A stretch of DNA of 64,000 nt from Sulfurimonas autotrophica DSM 16294 (GTDB taxonomy: Bacteria > Campylobacterota > Campylobacteria > Campylobacterales > Sulfurimonadaceae), in assembly GCF_000147355.1 (NCBI RefSeq), contig NC_014506.1:1426001-1490000 (forward strand), read 5' to 3'. The position numbers and the translations under genes are program-made. This document shows, piece after piece, positions 8,137 to 17,065 of this stretch (position 1 is the stretch's first letter; every line of letters begins with the position of its first letter). The notes beneath the pieces are model-generated. The model was given only the letters and a program-made list of their open reading frames with translations, made no database searches and was not told the DNA's origin.

Positions 8137-10214
8137 TCTTCTTCTTTTTCTTCCTCTTTCATTATCATAGCCCGGTAAGCTTCATCTTTTGGAACCAATC
8201 CGGCTTCATATAAAAACTGTGAAGGCATAAAGTTTTGTTTTTTGATTTTGTCATATTTGGCATAACTGAGATACAGGATGTCTTTTGCACGTGTGACCGC
8301 CACATAAAAAAGCCGTCTCTCTTCATCAAGACTCCCACCTCGCTGCATCAGTTTTCTGTTTGGAAAACGCCCGTCCATCAAGTCGATGACATATACTTCC
8401 TTATATTCAAGCCCTTTACTTGCATGGACACTCAGTAAATTTACACCCTCGCCCTGTGTTAAATCAGATGAGCCTAAAATCATGGCATTTAAAAAGCGTT
8501 CATGCTCAGCATAAGGTTTTGCAAGTTCTTCTAAAAGTAGTACTTTTCTTTGTATGCGTACCAAAGCTTCTGTTTTTTGTTTTTCATCGATTGAGCCGTC
8601 TTTGAGTGTTGCTCTTTTTGTTGCCAAAACATCAGCTATATACATGTAAAGTGCAGAATTTGCAATTTTTTTGACTATAGTCTTAGGCTGTTTTATTCCT
8701 TTTAAATCACGAAACAGCAGGTAAAAATTGTGCAAAAAAGTCGCGCTCTCTTTTGTCAGTTTAGGGTGTTTGAGTACCGGATTTTTCATAAACTTGGCTT
8801 CAAAATCCAGTTTTGCATATTTGCCGACTGCACCAAGTTCTAAAAAATCATCAAAAAGACCGAGTTGATGATTGAGTTTGCGTTTTTCAAAAGGATTTTT
8901 CATCGACTCATCCGGTGCATAGAGTCCATAAAATATACTCCCCTGCCCCAAGGCTTTGAGTGCAATGTAGAGCTCTTTTGCCATAGCTGAGCCAATACCG
9001 CGAGCAAATTCAAACAGATGAATAAAAGCCATCATGTCCGATTCATTTACAAGCAAAGTATATAAATCAAGAATTGCTTTGATTTCACGCGAATCAAAAA
9101 AACTCGTACCGCCCTTGCGCTTACACGGGATGTCAAGCTCACGCAGCCCAACTTCTATGCCGTCAGCCGAAGAATTATTACGAAATATGACAGCTATCTC
9201 TTCTCTTGGCGTTGATGTATCGCGAATCATGGCAGCCATAGCATGATACTGATCAAACAACTCATCAAAAGCTAAAAGTTTTGGAGCCTGTGCATCATAA
9301 ATACGTGTCACTTCAAGCTTTTTCGGGTAAATTCTTTCATTATGCTCAATAACTTTGCTTGCAAGCGAAAGGATAGGCACAGAGGAGCGATAATTTTTTG
9401 TCAAAGTATGCACAACCGCATCAGGATATTTTGTCGTAAAAGAGCCTATAATCCCAATATCTGCTCCATTAAATGCATAAATACTCTGATCATAATCACC
9501 CACACAAAAAAGAGAAGGCGGGTTCATAGCATCTATAAGTGTTCCCTGCAAGGCATTGGTATCTTGATATTCATCCACCAAAACTTCTTTATAGCCTAGT
9601 TTGTCATTTGCGCACATCTCTCGAAAATTAAGCAATAAATCATTGAAGTTTAAAAAACCGTATTCTTTTTTCAATGCTTCAAATTCATCGACAATATCTG
9701 CATATATCATGGCAAAGAGTTCATGCTCAGGATAATTTTCTATCAGCCAGTTTTCAAAATTATTTTGCAGTTCCGTATTTTGATAAAAAGAGTACATATC
9801 GTACAGATAATTCCCTCCATAAGGCTGAACCTCTGCCTCAATATGCATAAAAGAACGCTTCTCAAAAACTGAACGAAAGAGTGTTTTAAGTTCACGCTGC
9901 TGTTTTAACACTACTCTTTTGTCTCTTTTTTTCAGCCATCTGTAACTCACCGCGTGAAACGTTCCCGCATCTATCTTTTTGGCAACACCCGCACCGAAAT
10001 ACTCTGCAACACGGGCAACCATCTCTGCGGCGGCTTTGTTTGTAAATGTCAAAAGAAGAATTTCATTGGGCTCGATGTTATTATTTAACAAATGCCCTAT
10101 TCTGCCGACAATGGTCGAGGTTTTACCCGTCCCGGCAGAAGCAATTATGAGGTTTTTACTGTGAGGAGATGTTGCAGCAGCATATTGTTCTTCATTAAGT
10201 CGGGACAACGGCAT
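8133..10214 (-). CDS. uvrD: UvrD/Rep-type superfamily 1 DNA helicase
   Basis: This 693-residue SF1A helicase carries the Walker A motif ASAGTGKTSTI, the DEXX-box form VDEYQDT, and late motifs NLLSVHASKGLEYKEV and YVAVTRAKDILYL. It should unwind DNA 3' to 5' using ATP in repair or replication restart. Two TTG codons (10220, 10217) precede the ATG at 10214. I choose the ATG because AAGGAG ends at 10222, seven bases upstream of it. It converges on the EI24 gene with overlapping stop codons. PcrA/UvrD/Rep cannot be separated with certainty, but Campylobacterota usually have one such protein of about 680 residues, called UvrD. Confidence 0.9.
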   Translation of the reverse strand: MPLSRLNEEQYAAATSPHSKNLIIASAGTGKTSTIVGRIGHLLNNNIEPNEILLLTFTNKAAAEMVARVAEYFGAGVAKKIDAGTFHAVSYRWLKKRDKRVVLKQQRELKTLFRSVFEKRSFMHIEAEVQPYGGNYLYDMYSFYQNTELQNNFENWLIENYPEHELFAMIYADIVDEFEALKKEYGFLNFNDLLLNFREMCANDKLGYKEVLVDEYQDTNALQGTLIDAMNPPSLFCVGDYDQSIYAFNGADIGIIGSFTTKYPDAVVHTLTKNYRSSVPILSLASKVIEHNERIYPKKLEVTRIYDAQAPKLLAFDELFDQYHAMAAMIRDTSTPREEIAVIFRNNSSADGIEVGLRELDIPCKRKGGTSFFDSREIKAILDLYTLLVNESDMMAFIHLFEFARGIGSAMAKELYIALKALGQGSIFYGLYAPDESMKNPFEKRKLNHQLGLFDDFLELGAVGKYAKLDFEAKFMKNPVLKHPKLTKESATFLHNFYLLFRDLKGIKQPKTIVKKIANSALYMYIADVLATKRATLKDGSIDEKQKTEALVRIQRKVLLLEELAKPYAEHERFLNAMILGSSDLTQGEGVNLLSVHASKGLEYKEVYVIDLMDGRFPNRKLMQRGGSLDEERRLFYVAVTRAKDILYLSYAKYDKIKKQNFMPSQFLYEAGLVPKDEAYRAMIMKEEEKEED

Positions 10215-10248
10215 CAACAAACTCCTTGAGCAAATTTTTAAGAGTGTG

Positions 10249-10254
10249 ATTATA
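10249..10254 (-). promoter_or_regulatory. Likely -10 box of the helicase gene
   Basis: TATAAT on the minus strand about 35 bases before the ATG, in an A+T-rich context. Confidence 0.5.
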
Positions 10255-10310
10255 CTTATTTATTGTTAAATGCAAGTTAGTAAACTTTTTCAGTTTTAAT
10301 CAAAAGCAGC

Positions 10311-10316
10311 TATAAT
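10311..10316 (+). promoter_or_regulatory. Likely -10 box of the small diguanylate cyclase gene
   Basis: TATAAT in the context GCTATAATAAATG, about 53 bases before the ATG at 10369; it diverges from the helicase promoter. Confidence 0.5.
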
Positions 10317-10368
10317 AAATGTTAAAATTGGTAAAATAAATTATTACACCCAATATTGGACACCTAAA

Positions 10369-11190
10369 ATGCAAGAAAATAAAAAAATATTAGAAATTAT
10401 TTCAAATGATGCAAAAAGTTCTATAGAGCAGCTCTCTGTAGTAACACCAAGTATGTACGCTTCAATATTCTCTGAATTAGCCAAGAAACATAACATTGAT
10501 ATAGAAGATGAAGAAAATCTCTCAAAAGAAATTGTCACGAATGAATGCAATAAACTCACTGCTTTGCAAAAAGAGACATCAAAAAATGTACAAACGTTAA
10601 GTGAAAGTACAAACAGAGCAATAGATGCCATTGAAAATAAGGATGAAAAAGTCCTTAATCAGGTACTTAAAGAGACTCAAGCTTTACGTTATGAAATAGA
10701 AAAGCTTAAAGAATCTGTATACCAAGATGAACTTACCCATACTTATAACAGAAAATGGCTACATGATACATACCTGAATAAGGAAGGTGAAAACTTTGTG
10801 AATAATGGCACTTTAGCTATTATTGATTTAAATTATTTTAAACAAATCAATGATACACACGGGCACATTATTGGAGACAAAGTTTTAATATTTGTAACAA
10901 ATGAACTCAAAAAGCTCAAACTTCCTGTAATAAGGTATGGAGGAGATGAATTCATTATAATTTTTAAAAATAATATTACAAAAGAAAAAGCATTATCTTT
11001 TTTAAACAAAATAAGAGAAGAAGTTCTCTCTAAAAAACTAAAAGCACATAATGACACCTTTCGAGTTAGTTTCTCCTTCGGTGTAAGCGAATTTCATGAA
11101 AATGATGAACTCGCTCAAGTTATTGAGAGTGCAGACAAAGATATGTACAATGACAAAATAAAAATAAAAAAGAAAGTAACAGGCATCTAA
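10369..11190 (+). CDS. Short diguanylate cyclase (GGDEF)
   Basis: This 273-residue soluble protein has a helical, coiled-coil-rich N-terminal half (about 1-115) and a GGDEF domain (about 120-270). The active site is RYGGDEF with metal residues in AIIDLNYFKQINDTHGH. The RxxD inhibitory site is absent at the usual place (KLKLPVIRYGGDEF), so product feedback may be missing. There is no transmembrane segment, so it should act in the cytoplasm, possibly as a partner-bound cyclase. It has its own promoter and stands between the helicase and valS. Confidence 0.9.
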   Translation: MQENKKILEIISNDAKSSIEQLSVVTPSMYASIFSELAKKHNIDIEDEENLSKEIVTNECNKLTALQKETSKNVQTLSESTNRAIDAIENKDEKVLNQVLKETQALRYEIEKLKESVYQDELTHTYNRKWLHDTYLNKEGENFVNNGTLAIIDLNYFKQINDTHGHIIGDKVLIFVTNELKKLKLPVIRYGGDEFIIIFKNNITKEKALSFLNKIREEVLSKKLKAHNDTFRVSFSFGVSEFHENDELAQVIESADKDMYNDKIKIKKKVTGI

Positions 11191-11213
11191 GCCAATCCTC
11201 ACCTCACTTTCGA

Positions 11214-11219
11214 TATAAT
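11214..11219 (+). promoter_or_regulatory. Likely -10 box of valS
   Basis: TATAAT in the context TTTCGATATAATCG, 37 bases before the valS ATG; the form is typical of sigma-70 promoters in this group. Confidence 0.6.
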
Positions 11220-11255
11220 CGCGCAATTTTAATTAGATAATTTAAGGCGCGCTAT

Positions 11256-13883
11256 ATGTCAGACAACAAATATAATCCACAAGAAACAGAAAACAGATAT
11301 TATAAAATTTGGGAAGAGAGAAAATACTTCGAAATAGACGGCAATAAAGCTATACAAGAAGAAGATAAAAACTTCTCTATAATGATGCCACCACCAAATG
11401 TTACAGGCCGTTTGCATATCGGTCATGCACTCACGTTTACACTCCAAGATATTATCACCCGCTACAAACGTATGGACGGGTATAAAACGCTTTGGCAGCC
11501 CGGAACTGACCATGCGGGGATTGCCACACAAAACGTTGTAGAAAAACAACTTTTAGAGCAAGGCATTACAAAAGAAGAGATAGGACGCGAAGCATTTTTA
11601 GAAAAAGTCTGGGCGTGGAAAGAGGAATCTGCAGGAATAATGACCGAGCAGCTACGCCATATGGGAGTAAGTCCTGCATGGGAGAGAGAACGTTTTACTA
11701 TGGATGCAGGACTGCAAAAATCAGTAAAAGAGGCTTTTGTTCATCTTTACAATGAAGGTTTAATCGTTCGCGGAAATTACATGGTGAACTGGTGTACACA
11801 TGATGGCGCGCTCTCAGACATTGAAGTAGAACACGAAGAAGAAAACGGTAAATTTTATCATATGCTTTATTATTTTGCTGATGGCAGCGGCAGTGTTGAA
11901 GTCGCAACAACAAGACCTGAAACATATTTCGGTGATACCGCCGTTATGGTACATCCTGATGATGAGCGTTACAAAGACATTATAGGCAAAGAAGTAAAAC
12001 TGCCTCTGCTTGAGAGAACAGTAAAAATCATTGCAGACGAGCATGTAGATATGAACTTTGGAACAGGTGTCGTAAAAGTTACTCCTGCACATGACCAGAA
12101 TGACTACGAAGTCGGAAAACGTCATGACTTGGAATTTATCACAGTGTTTGATGAAAAAGGAATTTTAAACGACTATGCCGGAGAATTTAAGGGCATGGAA
12201 CGTCTTGAAGCCAGAGAGCCGATTGTAAAAAGACTCCAAGAAGAGGGTTACATTGTTAAAATCGAAGACCATAAACACCAGGTAGGACACTGTTACAGAT
12301 GTAAAAATGTAGTAGAACCTTACATCTCAAAACAGTGGTTTGTCCGTAAAGAAGTAGCAGATAAATCAATTGAAAAAACAAATGCCGGTGAAGCGAAATT
12401 TTTCCCGCCACACTGGATAAACTCTTATAACTCTTGGATGGGTGACCTGCGTGACTGGTGTATTTCACGTCAACTTTGGTGGGGACATCAGATTCCTGTA
12501 TTTTACTGCGCGGATTGTGATCATGAGTGGGCAACAGGAAATGAACACCCGACAGAGTGTACAAAATGTGCTTCAAAAAATATCTCTCAAGACCCTGATG
12601 TACTAGACACCTGGTTTAGTTCTGCACTGTGGCCATTTTCTACACTTGGTTGGGGGCACGGTGACACTGAAATGGACAAACTTTTCAAGTCAGAAGATAT
12701 GAAAGATTTTTATCCGAATTCTCTGCTTATTACCGGTTTTGACATCCTTTTCTTCTGGGTTGCCAGAATGATGATGATGGGTGAGCATTTTAACGGAGAG
12801 CTTCCTTTTAAACACATCTATCTTCATGCCCTTGTGCGTGATGAACACGGTCAAAAAATGAGTAAATCAAAGGGTAACGTTATAGACCCGCTTGACATGG
12901 TAAACAAGTATTCTGCCGATGTACTGCGTTTTACACTTGCTATCTCTGCTGCACAGGGACGTGATATCAGAATGAGCCAGGACAAACTTGAGCTCAACCG
13001 TAACTTTACGAACAAACTTTACAATGCAAGTAAATTTCTGCAAATGAATGTAGAAACTTTCCCGGATATGAACGGTTTTTGTGTCGAAACTGACCTTGGC
13101 CGCTATATGATGAGCCGTCTGAATTTTGCGACAAAAGAGGTACGCGCATACCTTGATGAGTACAAGTTCAATGATGCCGCCCTTACAATGTACCGCTTTT
13201 TATGGAATGAATTTTGTGACTGGGGAATTGAACTCTCAAAAGCCGACAAAGCGTCAATTGTAGAACTTGGAGCAATTTTCAAAGAGGCTATGAAACTCCT
13301 GCACCCGTTTATGCCGTTTATCACAGAACATCTTTACCATGAACTCAGCGGCACTTCTTTAGAAAATGCTGATTCTATAATGATTAAAAAATTCCCGCAT
13401 AAAACAAAACAACGCAAAGAAGAAGCGAAGTTTGAAATTATTATGGATGCTATTGTTTCTATTCGCCGTGCAAAAGTTTTAGTTGATCTGGCAAATCAAA
13501 AAATTGCCAAAGCTTACGTAAAAATAGACTCTCTTAGTGACAAAGACAGAGAGATGATGTTGCCATTCATCGCTAGACTTGCAAAAGTTGAAGAGATTCT
13601 CTTTACTGAGGAAAAAATTCCAAATGCAGTAAGTGACATTGCAGACAAATGTGAAACATTCATTCCGACGGACTCTATCGACTTGACACCTATTATCAAC
13701 AAATTGACAAAACAGGATGAAAAACTGCAAAAAGAGATAGGCAAACTGGGTGGCATGCTAAATAACGAACGCTTTGTAGCCAATGCACCCGAAGATGTTT
13801 TAGAAAAAAACAGAGCATTGCTAACAGATGCACAAACCAAACGAGAAAAAGTTTTAGAACAGTTAAATTCACTAAAAGCATAA
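11256..13883 (+). CDS. valS: Valine--tRNA ligase
   Basis: This 875-residue class I aminoacyl-tRNA synthetase charges tRNA-Val in the cytoplasm. The HIGH signature is in PPPNVTGRLHIGHALT (about residue 46-60) and KMSKSKGNVIDPLDMV carries the KMSKS loop. An editing (CP1) domain contains VEVATTRPETYFGDTAV. Zinc-finger-like cysteines occur in YRCK and in CADCDHEWATGNEHPTECTK. The C-terminus holds the coiled tRNA arm typical of ValS (LTKQDEKLQKEIGKL). Length is normal. It has its own promoter; the ribosome site is TTTAAGG. Confidence 0.98.
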   Translation: MSDNKYNPQETENRYYKIWEERKYFEIDGNKAIQEEDKNFSIMMPPPNVTGRLHIGHALTFTLQDIITRYKRMDGYKTLWQPGTDHAGIATQNVVEKQLLEQGITKEEIGREAFLEKVWAWKEESAGIMTEQLRHMGVSPAWERERFTMDAGLQKSVKEAFVHLYNEGLIVRGNYMVNWCTHDGALSDIEVEHEEENGKFYHMLYYFADGSGSVEVATTRPETYFGDTAVMVHPDDERYKDIIGKEVKLPLLERTVKIIADEHVDMNFGTGVVKVTPAHDQNDYEVGKRHDLEFITVFDEKGILNDYAGEFKGMERLEAREPIVKRLQEEGYIVKIEDHKHQVGHCYRCKNVVEPYISKQWFVRKEVADKSIEKTNAGEAKFFPPHWINSYNSWMGDLRDWCISRQLWWGHQIPVFYCADCDHEWATGNEHPTECTKCASKNISQDPDVLDTWFSSALWPFSTLGWGHGDTEMDKLFKSEDMKDFYPNSLLITGFDILFFWVARMMMMGEHFNGELPFKHIYLHALVRDEHGQKMSKSKGNVIDPLDMVNKYSADVLRFTLAISAAQGRDIRMSQDKLELNRNFTNKLYNASKFLQMNVETFPDMNGFCVETDLGRYMMSRLNFATKEVRAYLDEYKFNDAALTMYRFLWNEFCDWGIELSKADKASIVELGAIFKEAMKLLHPFMPFITEHLYHELSGTSLENADSIMIKKFPHKTKQRKEEAKFEIIMDAIVSIRRAKVLVDLANQKIAKAYVKIDSLSDKDREMMLPFIARLAKVEEILFTEEKIPNAVSDIADKCETFIPTDSIDLTPIINKLTKQDEKLQKEIGKLGGMLNNERFVANAPEDVLEKNRALLTDAQTKREKVLEQLNSLKA

Positions 13884-13902
13884 GGGTTACCAAGTTTTAA
13901 GA

Positions 13903-13908
13903 TATAAT
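13903..13908 (+). promoter_or_regulatory. Likely -10 box of the HD-GYP gene
   Basis: TATAAT in the context TAAGATATAATAATT, 35 bases before the ATG at 13943. Confidence 0.5.
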
Positions 13909-13942
13909 AATTTTTTATTTAAAATTATTTTAGGACTTTTTT

Positions 13943-15373
13943 ATGACTATTAATGTCACAGATATACTTACAACAAAAGTAAGAGCAGTTATTTATGCTC
14001 TGTCTTTGTTGTCTCTCCTCTTTTTAGAAACTTACTCAACAACTATCTGCCCTTTTATAGATGGTCTCAGACCTTCTCAAGTGTATAGAAATCTAGGTTT
14101 TATTCTTATACTGCTTATTATTTATAGAGAGGTGCTTTACCACGTTTTTAAAAAACCGTGGAAAAATTTCTATCTGCCTCGTCAGACATATTTTTTATCT
14201 GTTATTGCCTGGCTGCTTGCAGGAATCAGTGCTTTTGTACTGCATTTTGTTTTGTATCCGAATTTTCCGATTACCAGTCATATAAAACTTTTTGGCTCCT
14301 TTGCAATTTTGGGTGCCGGAATACTCGCACAAATAGAATATGTAATTTTCGAGATGAGTTATAAAAAAATTGCTGCCAATGAAGCATATACAACATTCAA
14401 AGAAAAAATTTCCCAACGAATACTTGAAACTTTCCTTATTTTTACTATAGCACCTGTAGCAACGCTGTTACTCATTATCAGCAGATACACTTATGAAGGT
14501 GTTTTGGACATCCATATAGCAAAAGAGATAATTTATATGGGACTTGCTATGGTCTTTGCCTCTATTGTTTTAGCATTCACCTTTAAAAAATCACTTAAAA
14601 ACGATACAAAAATAATTAAAGATGATATACAAAAAGTAAAAAAGGGAAAGTACTGCCAAATTCAGACCATTAACCGTCCTGATGAGCTTGGTGAAATCTC
14701 GTATGCTATAAAAGAGATGGCAAATTACATAGATGACCATGCTAAAAAAATAGCACAACTTAATCAAGAGATTATTAACACCCAAAGAGAAATAATTTAT
14801 ACTATGGGTGAAATAGCAGAAACAAGAAGTAAAGAGACAGGAAATCACGTAAAAAGAGTTGCACAATATTCTAAAATTCTTGCATTAAAACTGGGGCTAG
14901 ATGGGGAAGAAGCCGAACTTTTAAAGCAGGCTTCACCTATGCATGATATAGGAAAAGTAGGTATTCCCGACAATATTTTAAATAAACCGGGAAAACTCAC
15001 ACCCGAAGAGTTTGAAATAATGAAAACGCATGCACAGCTCGGTTATGATATGCTCAAACACTCTAACAAAAAAATTCTCCAAGCCGCCGCCATTGTTGCA
15101 GGCGGACACCATGAAAAATATGACGGAAGCGGCTACCCCAATGGACTCAGCGGTGAAGATATCCATATTTACGCACGCATCACTGCCGTTGCTGATGTTT
15201 TTGATGCACTCGGCAGTGACAGAGTCTATAAAAAAGCTTGGGAAGATGAAGATATATTTTCACTTTTTAAAGAGCAAAGCGGTAAACATTTCGATCCGAA
15301 GATAGTCGCTTTATTTTTTGAAAATCTCGAAGAAATCTTTAAAGTAAGAAAAATGTTTCAAGACACTGAGTAA
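13943..15373 (+). CDS. Membrane-bound HD-GYP cyclic-di-GMP phosphodiesterase
   Basis: This 476-residue protein has about five or six transmembrane segments in the first 215 residues, a HAMP-like linker (about 220-270, ending near NRPDELGEISYAIKEM), a coiled region, and an HD-GYP domain (about 285-465). Metal and catalytic motifs are present: HDIGKVGIPDNIL, HHEKYDGSGYPNG and AVADVFDALGSDR. It should hydrolyse cyclic-di-GMP in response to a signal sensed in the membrane. Its position near three GGDEF genes suggests local opposing activities, though no operon link is visible. Confidence 0.92.
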   Translation: MTINVTDILTTKVRAVIYALSLLSLLFLETYSTTICPFIDGLRPSQVYRNLGFILILLIIYREVLYHVFKKPWKNFYLPRQTYFLSVIAWLLAGISAFVLHFVLYPNFPITSHIKLFGSFAILGAGILAQIEYVIFEMSYKKIAANEAYTTFKEKISQRILETFLIFTIAPVATLLLIISRYTYEGVLDIHIAKEIIYMGLAMVFASIVLAFTFKKSLKNDTKIIKDDIQKVKKGKYCQIQTINRPDELGEISYAIKEMANYIDDHAKKIAQLNQEIINTQREIIYTMGEIAETRSKETGNHVKRVAQYSKILALKLGLDGEEAELLKQASPMHDIGKVGIPDNILNKPGKLTPEEFEIMKTHAQLGYDMLKHSNKKILQAAAIVAGGHHEKYDGSGYPNGLSGEDIHIYARITAVADVFDALGSDRVYKKAWEDEDIFSLFKEQSGKHFDPKIVALFFENLEEIFKVRKMFQDTE

Positions 15374-15400
15374 ACAAGTATTTCTTCATTACACTTTAGA

Positions 15401-15406
15401 TATAAT
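15401..15406 (+). promoter_or_regulatory. Likely -10 box of the SulP transporter gene
   Basis: TATAAT in the context TTAGATATAATGCCG, 30 bases before the chosen TTG start. Confidence 0.55.
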
Positions 15407-15435
15407 GCCGAAATTTAAAAAATAGGCATATTCAA

Positions 15436-16974
15436 TTGTTTGACATAAGAAAATACACCTCTCCAAATATAAAAAACGACATTTTATCAGGTCTTGTTGT
15501 TGCCGTTGCCCTGGTTCCTGAAGCAATAGCTTTTAGTTTCATAGCAGGTGTCAGCCCCATTGTAGGGCTCTATACTGCCTTTATATTAGGCGTTATTACA
15601 GCCATTATCGGTGGAAAACCGGGAATGATTAGTGGTGCAACCGGAAGTGTTGCTGTTGTCATTATTGGACTTGTTCTTGAGGCAAATATAAAACTTACTG
15701 CCCAGGGTCTCAGCGGAGATGAATTATATATTCATATGATCAATTATGTTTTACTCGCGACTATCATAGCAGGCTTAATTCAAGTAGCTGTGGGCGTGTT
15801 AAAATTTGGAAAATTTATCCGTCTTGTACCGCAGCCTGCCCTGTACGGCTTTGTAAATGGTTTGGCAATTGTTATTGCTATGGCACAGTTCAAGTTCTTT
15901 GACGGTCAAGGGTTGAGTATGTATATCATTGTAGCAATTACCATGCTCATTATGTACTTTTTACCAAAATATACAAAAGCTATTCCCTCGGGGCTTGTTG
16001 CCATTGTGATTTTAACCCTTATTGTTTACTTCGCACATATAAATACTCTCACAGTCGGTGCATTGGCAGATTTAACCCAATTTAAAGGTCAGCTCCCCCA
16101 TCTCATTATTCCTGACACGCTTTTTAGTATGGATGCAATAATGATGGTACTTCCTTATGCTGTTATTATGGCGCTTGTAGGGCTTATAGAGTCCCTTTTG
16201 ACACTGGCGGTTTTAGATGAGATGAGCGGTACAAGAGGAAGCGGCAATCAAGAGTGTATAGCTCTTGGATGTGGCAATATAACTTCCGGATTTTTTGGAG
16301 GAATGGCGGGATGTGCTATGATTGGACAAAGTATTATCAACTACACATCAGGCGGTCTTGGACGGCTTTCATCTTTTACAGCAGCTCTCGGTCTTTTAAT
16401 TTTAGTCGTATCAATGACGGATGTTTTAAATGCAATTCCTGTCGGTGTACTTGTGGGCATTATGTTTATGGTGAGTATAGGAACGTTTGAATGGTCAAGT
16501 TTTTCTCATCTCAAACGTATGCCTAAAGCAGATGTTTTTGTGATGGTTGTTGTTACCATTATAACGGTTGTTGAAGATTTGGCTGTCGCTGTTATAGCAG
16601 GTGTTATTATCTCCGCTCTTGTTTTTGCATGGAAACATGCACGTATCTGGGCTAAAACCTATACAGAAGAAGATGGAACAAAAGTGTATGAGCTAGAAGG
16701 TCCGCTCTTTTTTGCAAGTGCAACAACATTTTCAGACAATTTCGACATTCCAAATGATCCGCCAAAAGTTGTTATAGACTTCAAAAATGCAAGAGTTTTG
16801 GATTTTTCCGGTGTTGAAGCTATTGATTCTTTGGTTAAAAAATATGAAGATGCCGGGAAGAACCTTCTGCTGCGCCACTTAAGCGAAGACTGCAAAAAGA
16901 TTATGAAAAAAGCAGGACCACACTGTACCTATGAAGAGGACGATCCGACCTACAAAGTTGCTATTAATTATTAA
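15436..16974 (+). CDS. SulP (SLC26) family anion transporter with STAS domain
   Basis: This 512-residue inner-membrane protein has about 10-14 hydrophobic segments followed by a cytoplasmic STAS domain (about 415-505, containing YELEGPLFFASATTF and VLDFSGVEAIDSL). SulP proteins carry sulfate, bicarbonate or other anions; the substrate cannot be read from the sequence. Bicarbonate uptake would fit an autotroph and sulfate would fit a sulfur oxidiser. The start is TTG, giving MFDIRKYTSPNIKND; no ATG exists at a suitable place. A strong inverted repeat follows the stop codon. Confidence 0.9.
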   Translation: MFDIRKYTSPNIKNDILSGLVVAVALVPEAIAFSFIAGVSPIVGLYTAFILGVITAIIGGKPGMISGATGSVAVVIIGLVLEANIKLTAQGLSGDELYIHMINYVLLATIIAGLIQVAVGVLKFGKFIRLVPQPALYGFVNGLAIVIAMAQFKFFDGQGLSMYIIVAITMLIMYFLPKYTKAIPSGLVAIVILTLIVYFAHINTLTVGALADLTQFKGQLPHLIIPDTLFSMDAIMMVLPYAVIMALVGLIESLLTLAVLDEMSGTRGSGNQECIALGCGNITSGFFGGMAGCAMIGQSIINYTSGGLGRLSSFTAALGLLILVVSMTDVLNAIPVGVLVGIMFMVSIGTFEWSSFSHLKRMPKADVFVMVVVTIITVVEDLAVAVIAGVIISALVFAWKHARIWAKTYTEEDGTKVYELEGPLFFASATTFSDNFDIPNDPPKVVIDFKNARVLDFSGVEAIDSLVKKYEDAGKNLLLRHLSEDCKKIMKKAGPHCTYEEDDPTYKVAINY

Positions 16975-17001
16975 ATTATGTTTCATAATGAAACATAATT
17001 T
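16973..17001. terminator. Perfect 14-bp inverted repeat after the SulP gene
   Basis: AAATTATGTTTCAT (16973-16986), one base, then its exact reverse complement (16988-17001). As RNA it folds to a stem of about 12 bp with a 5-base loop. It starts in the SulP stop codon and is followed by an A+T-rich tract rather than a clean T run. A terminator is the likeliest reading; a palindromic operator for the downstream NIT-PAS-GGDEF gene is the alternative. Confidence 0.55.
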
Positions 17002-17065
17002 TAATTTAATATTAAAGATATAAATTAAAATAGTAATATACTTAAAATTTTTATATTATCTAAAT

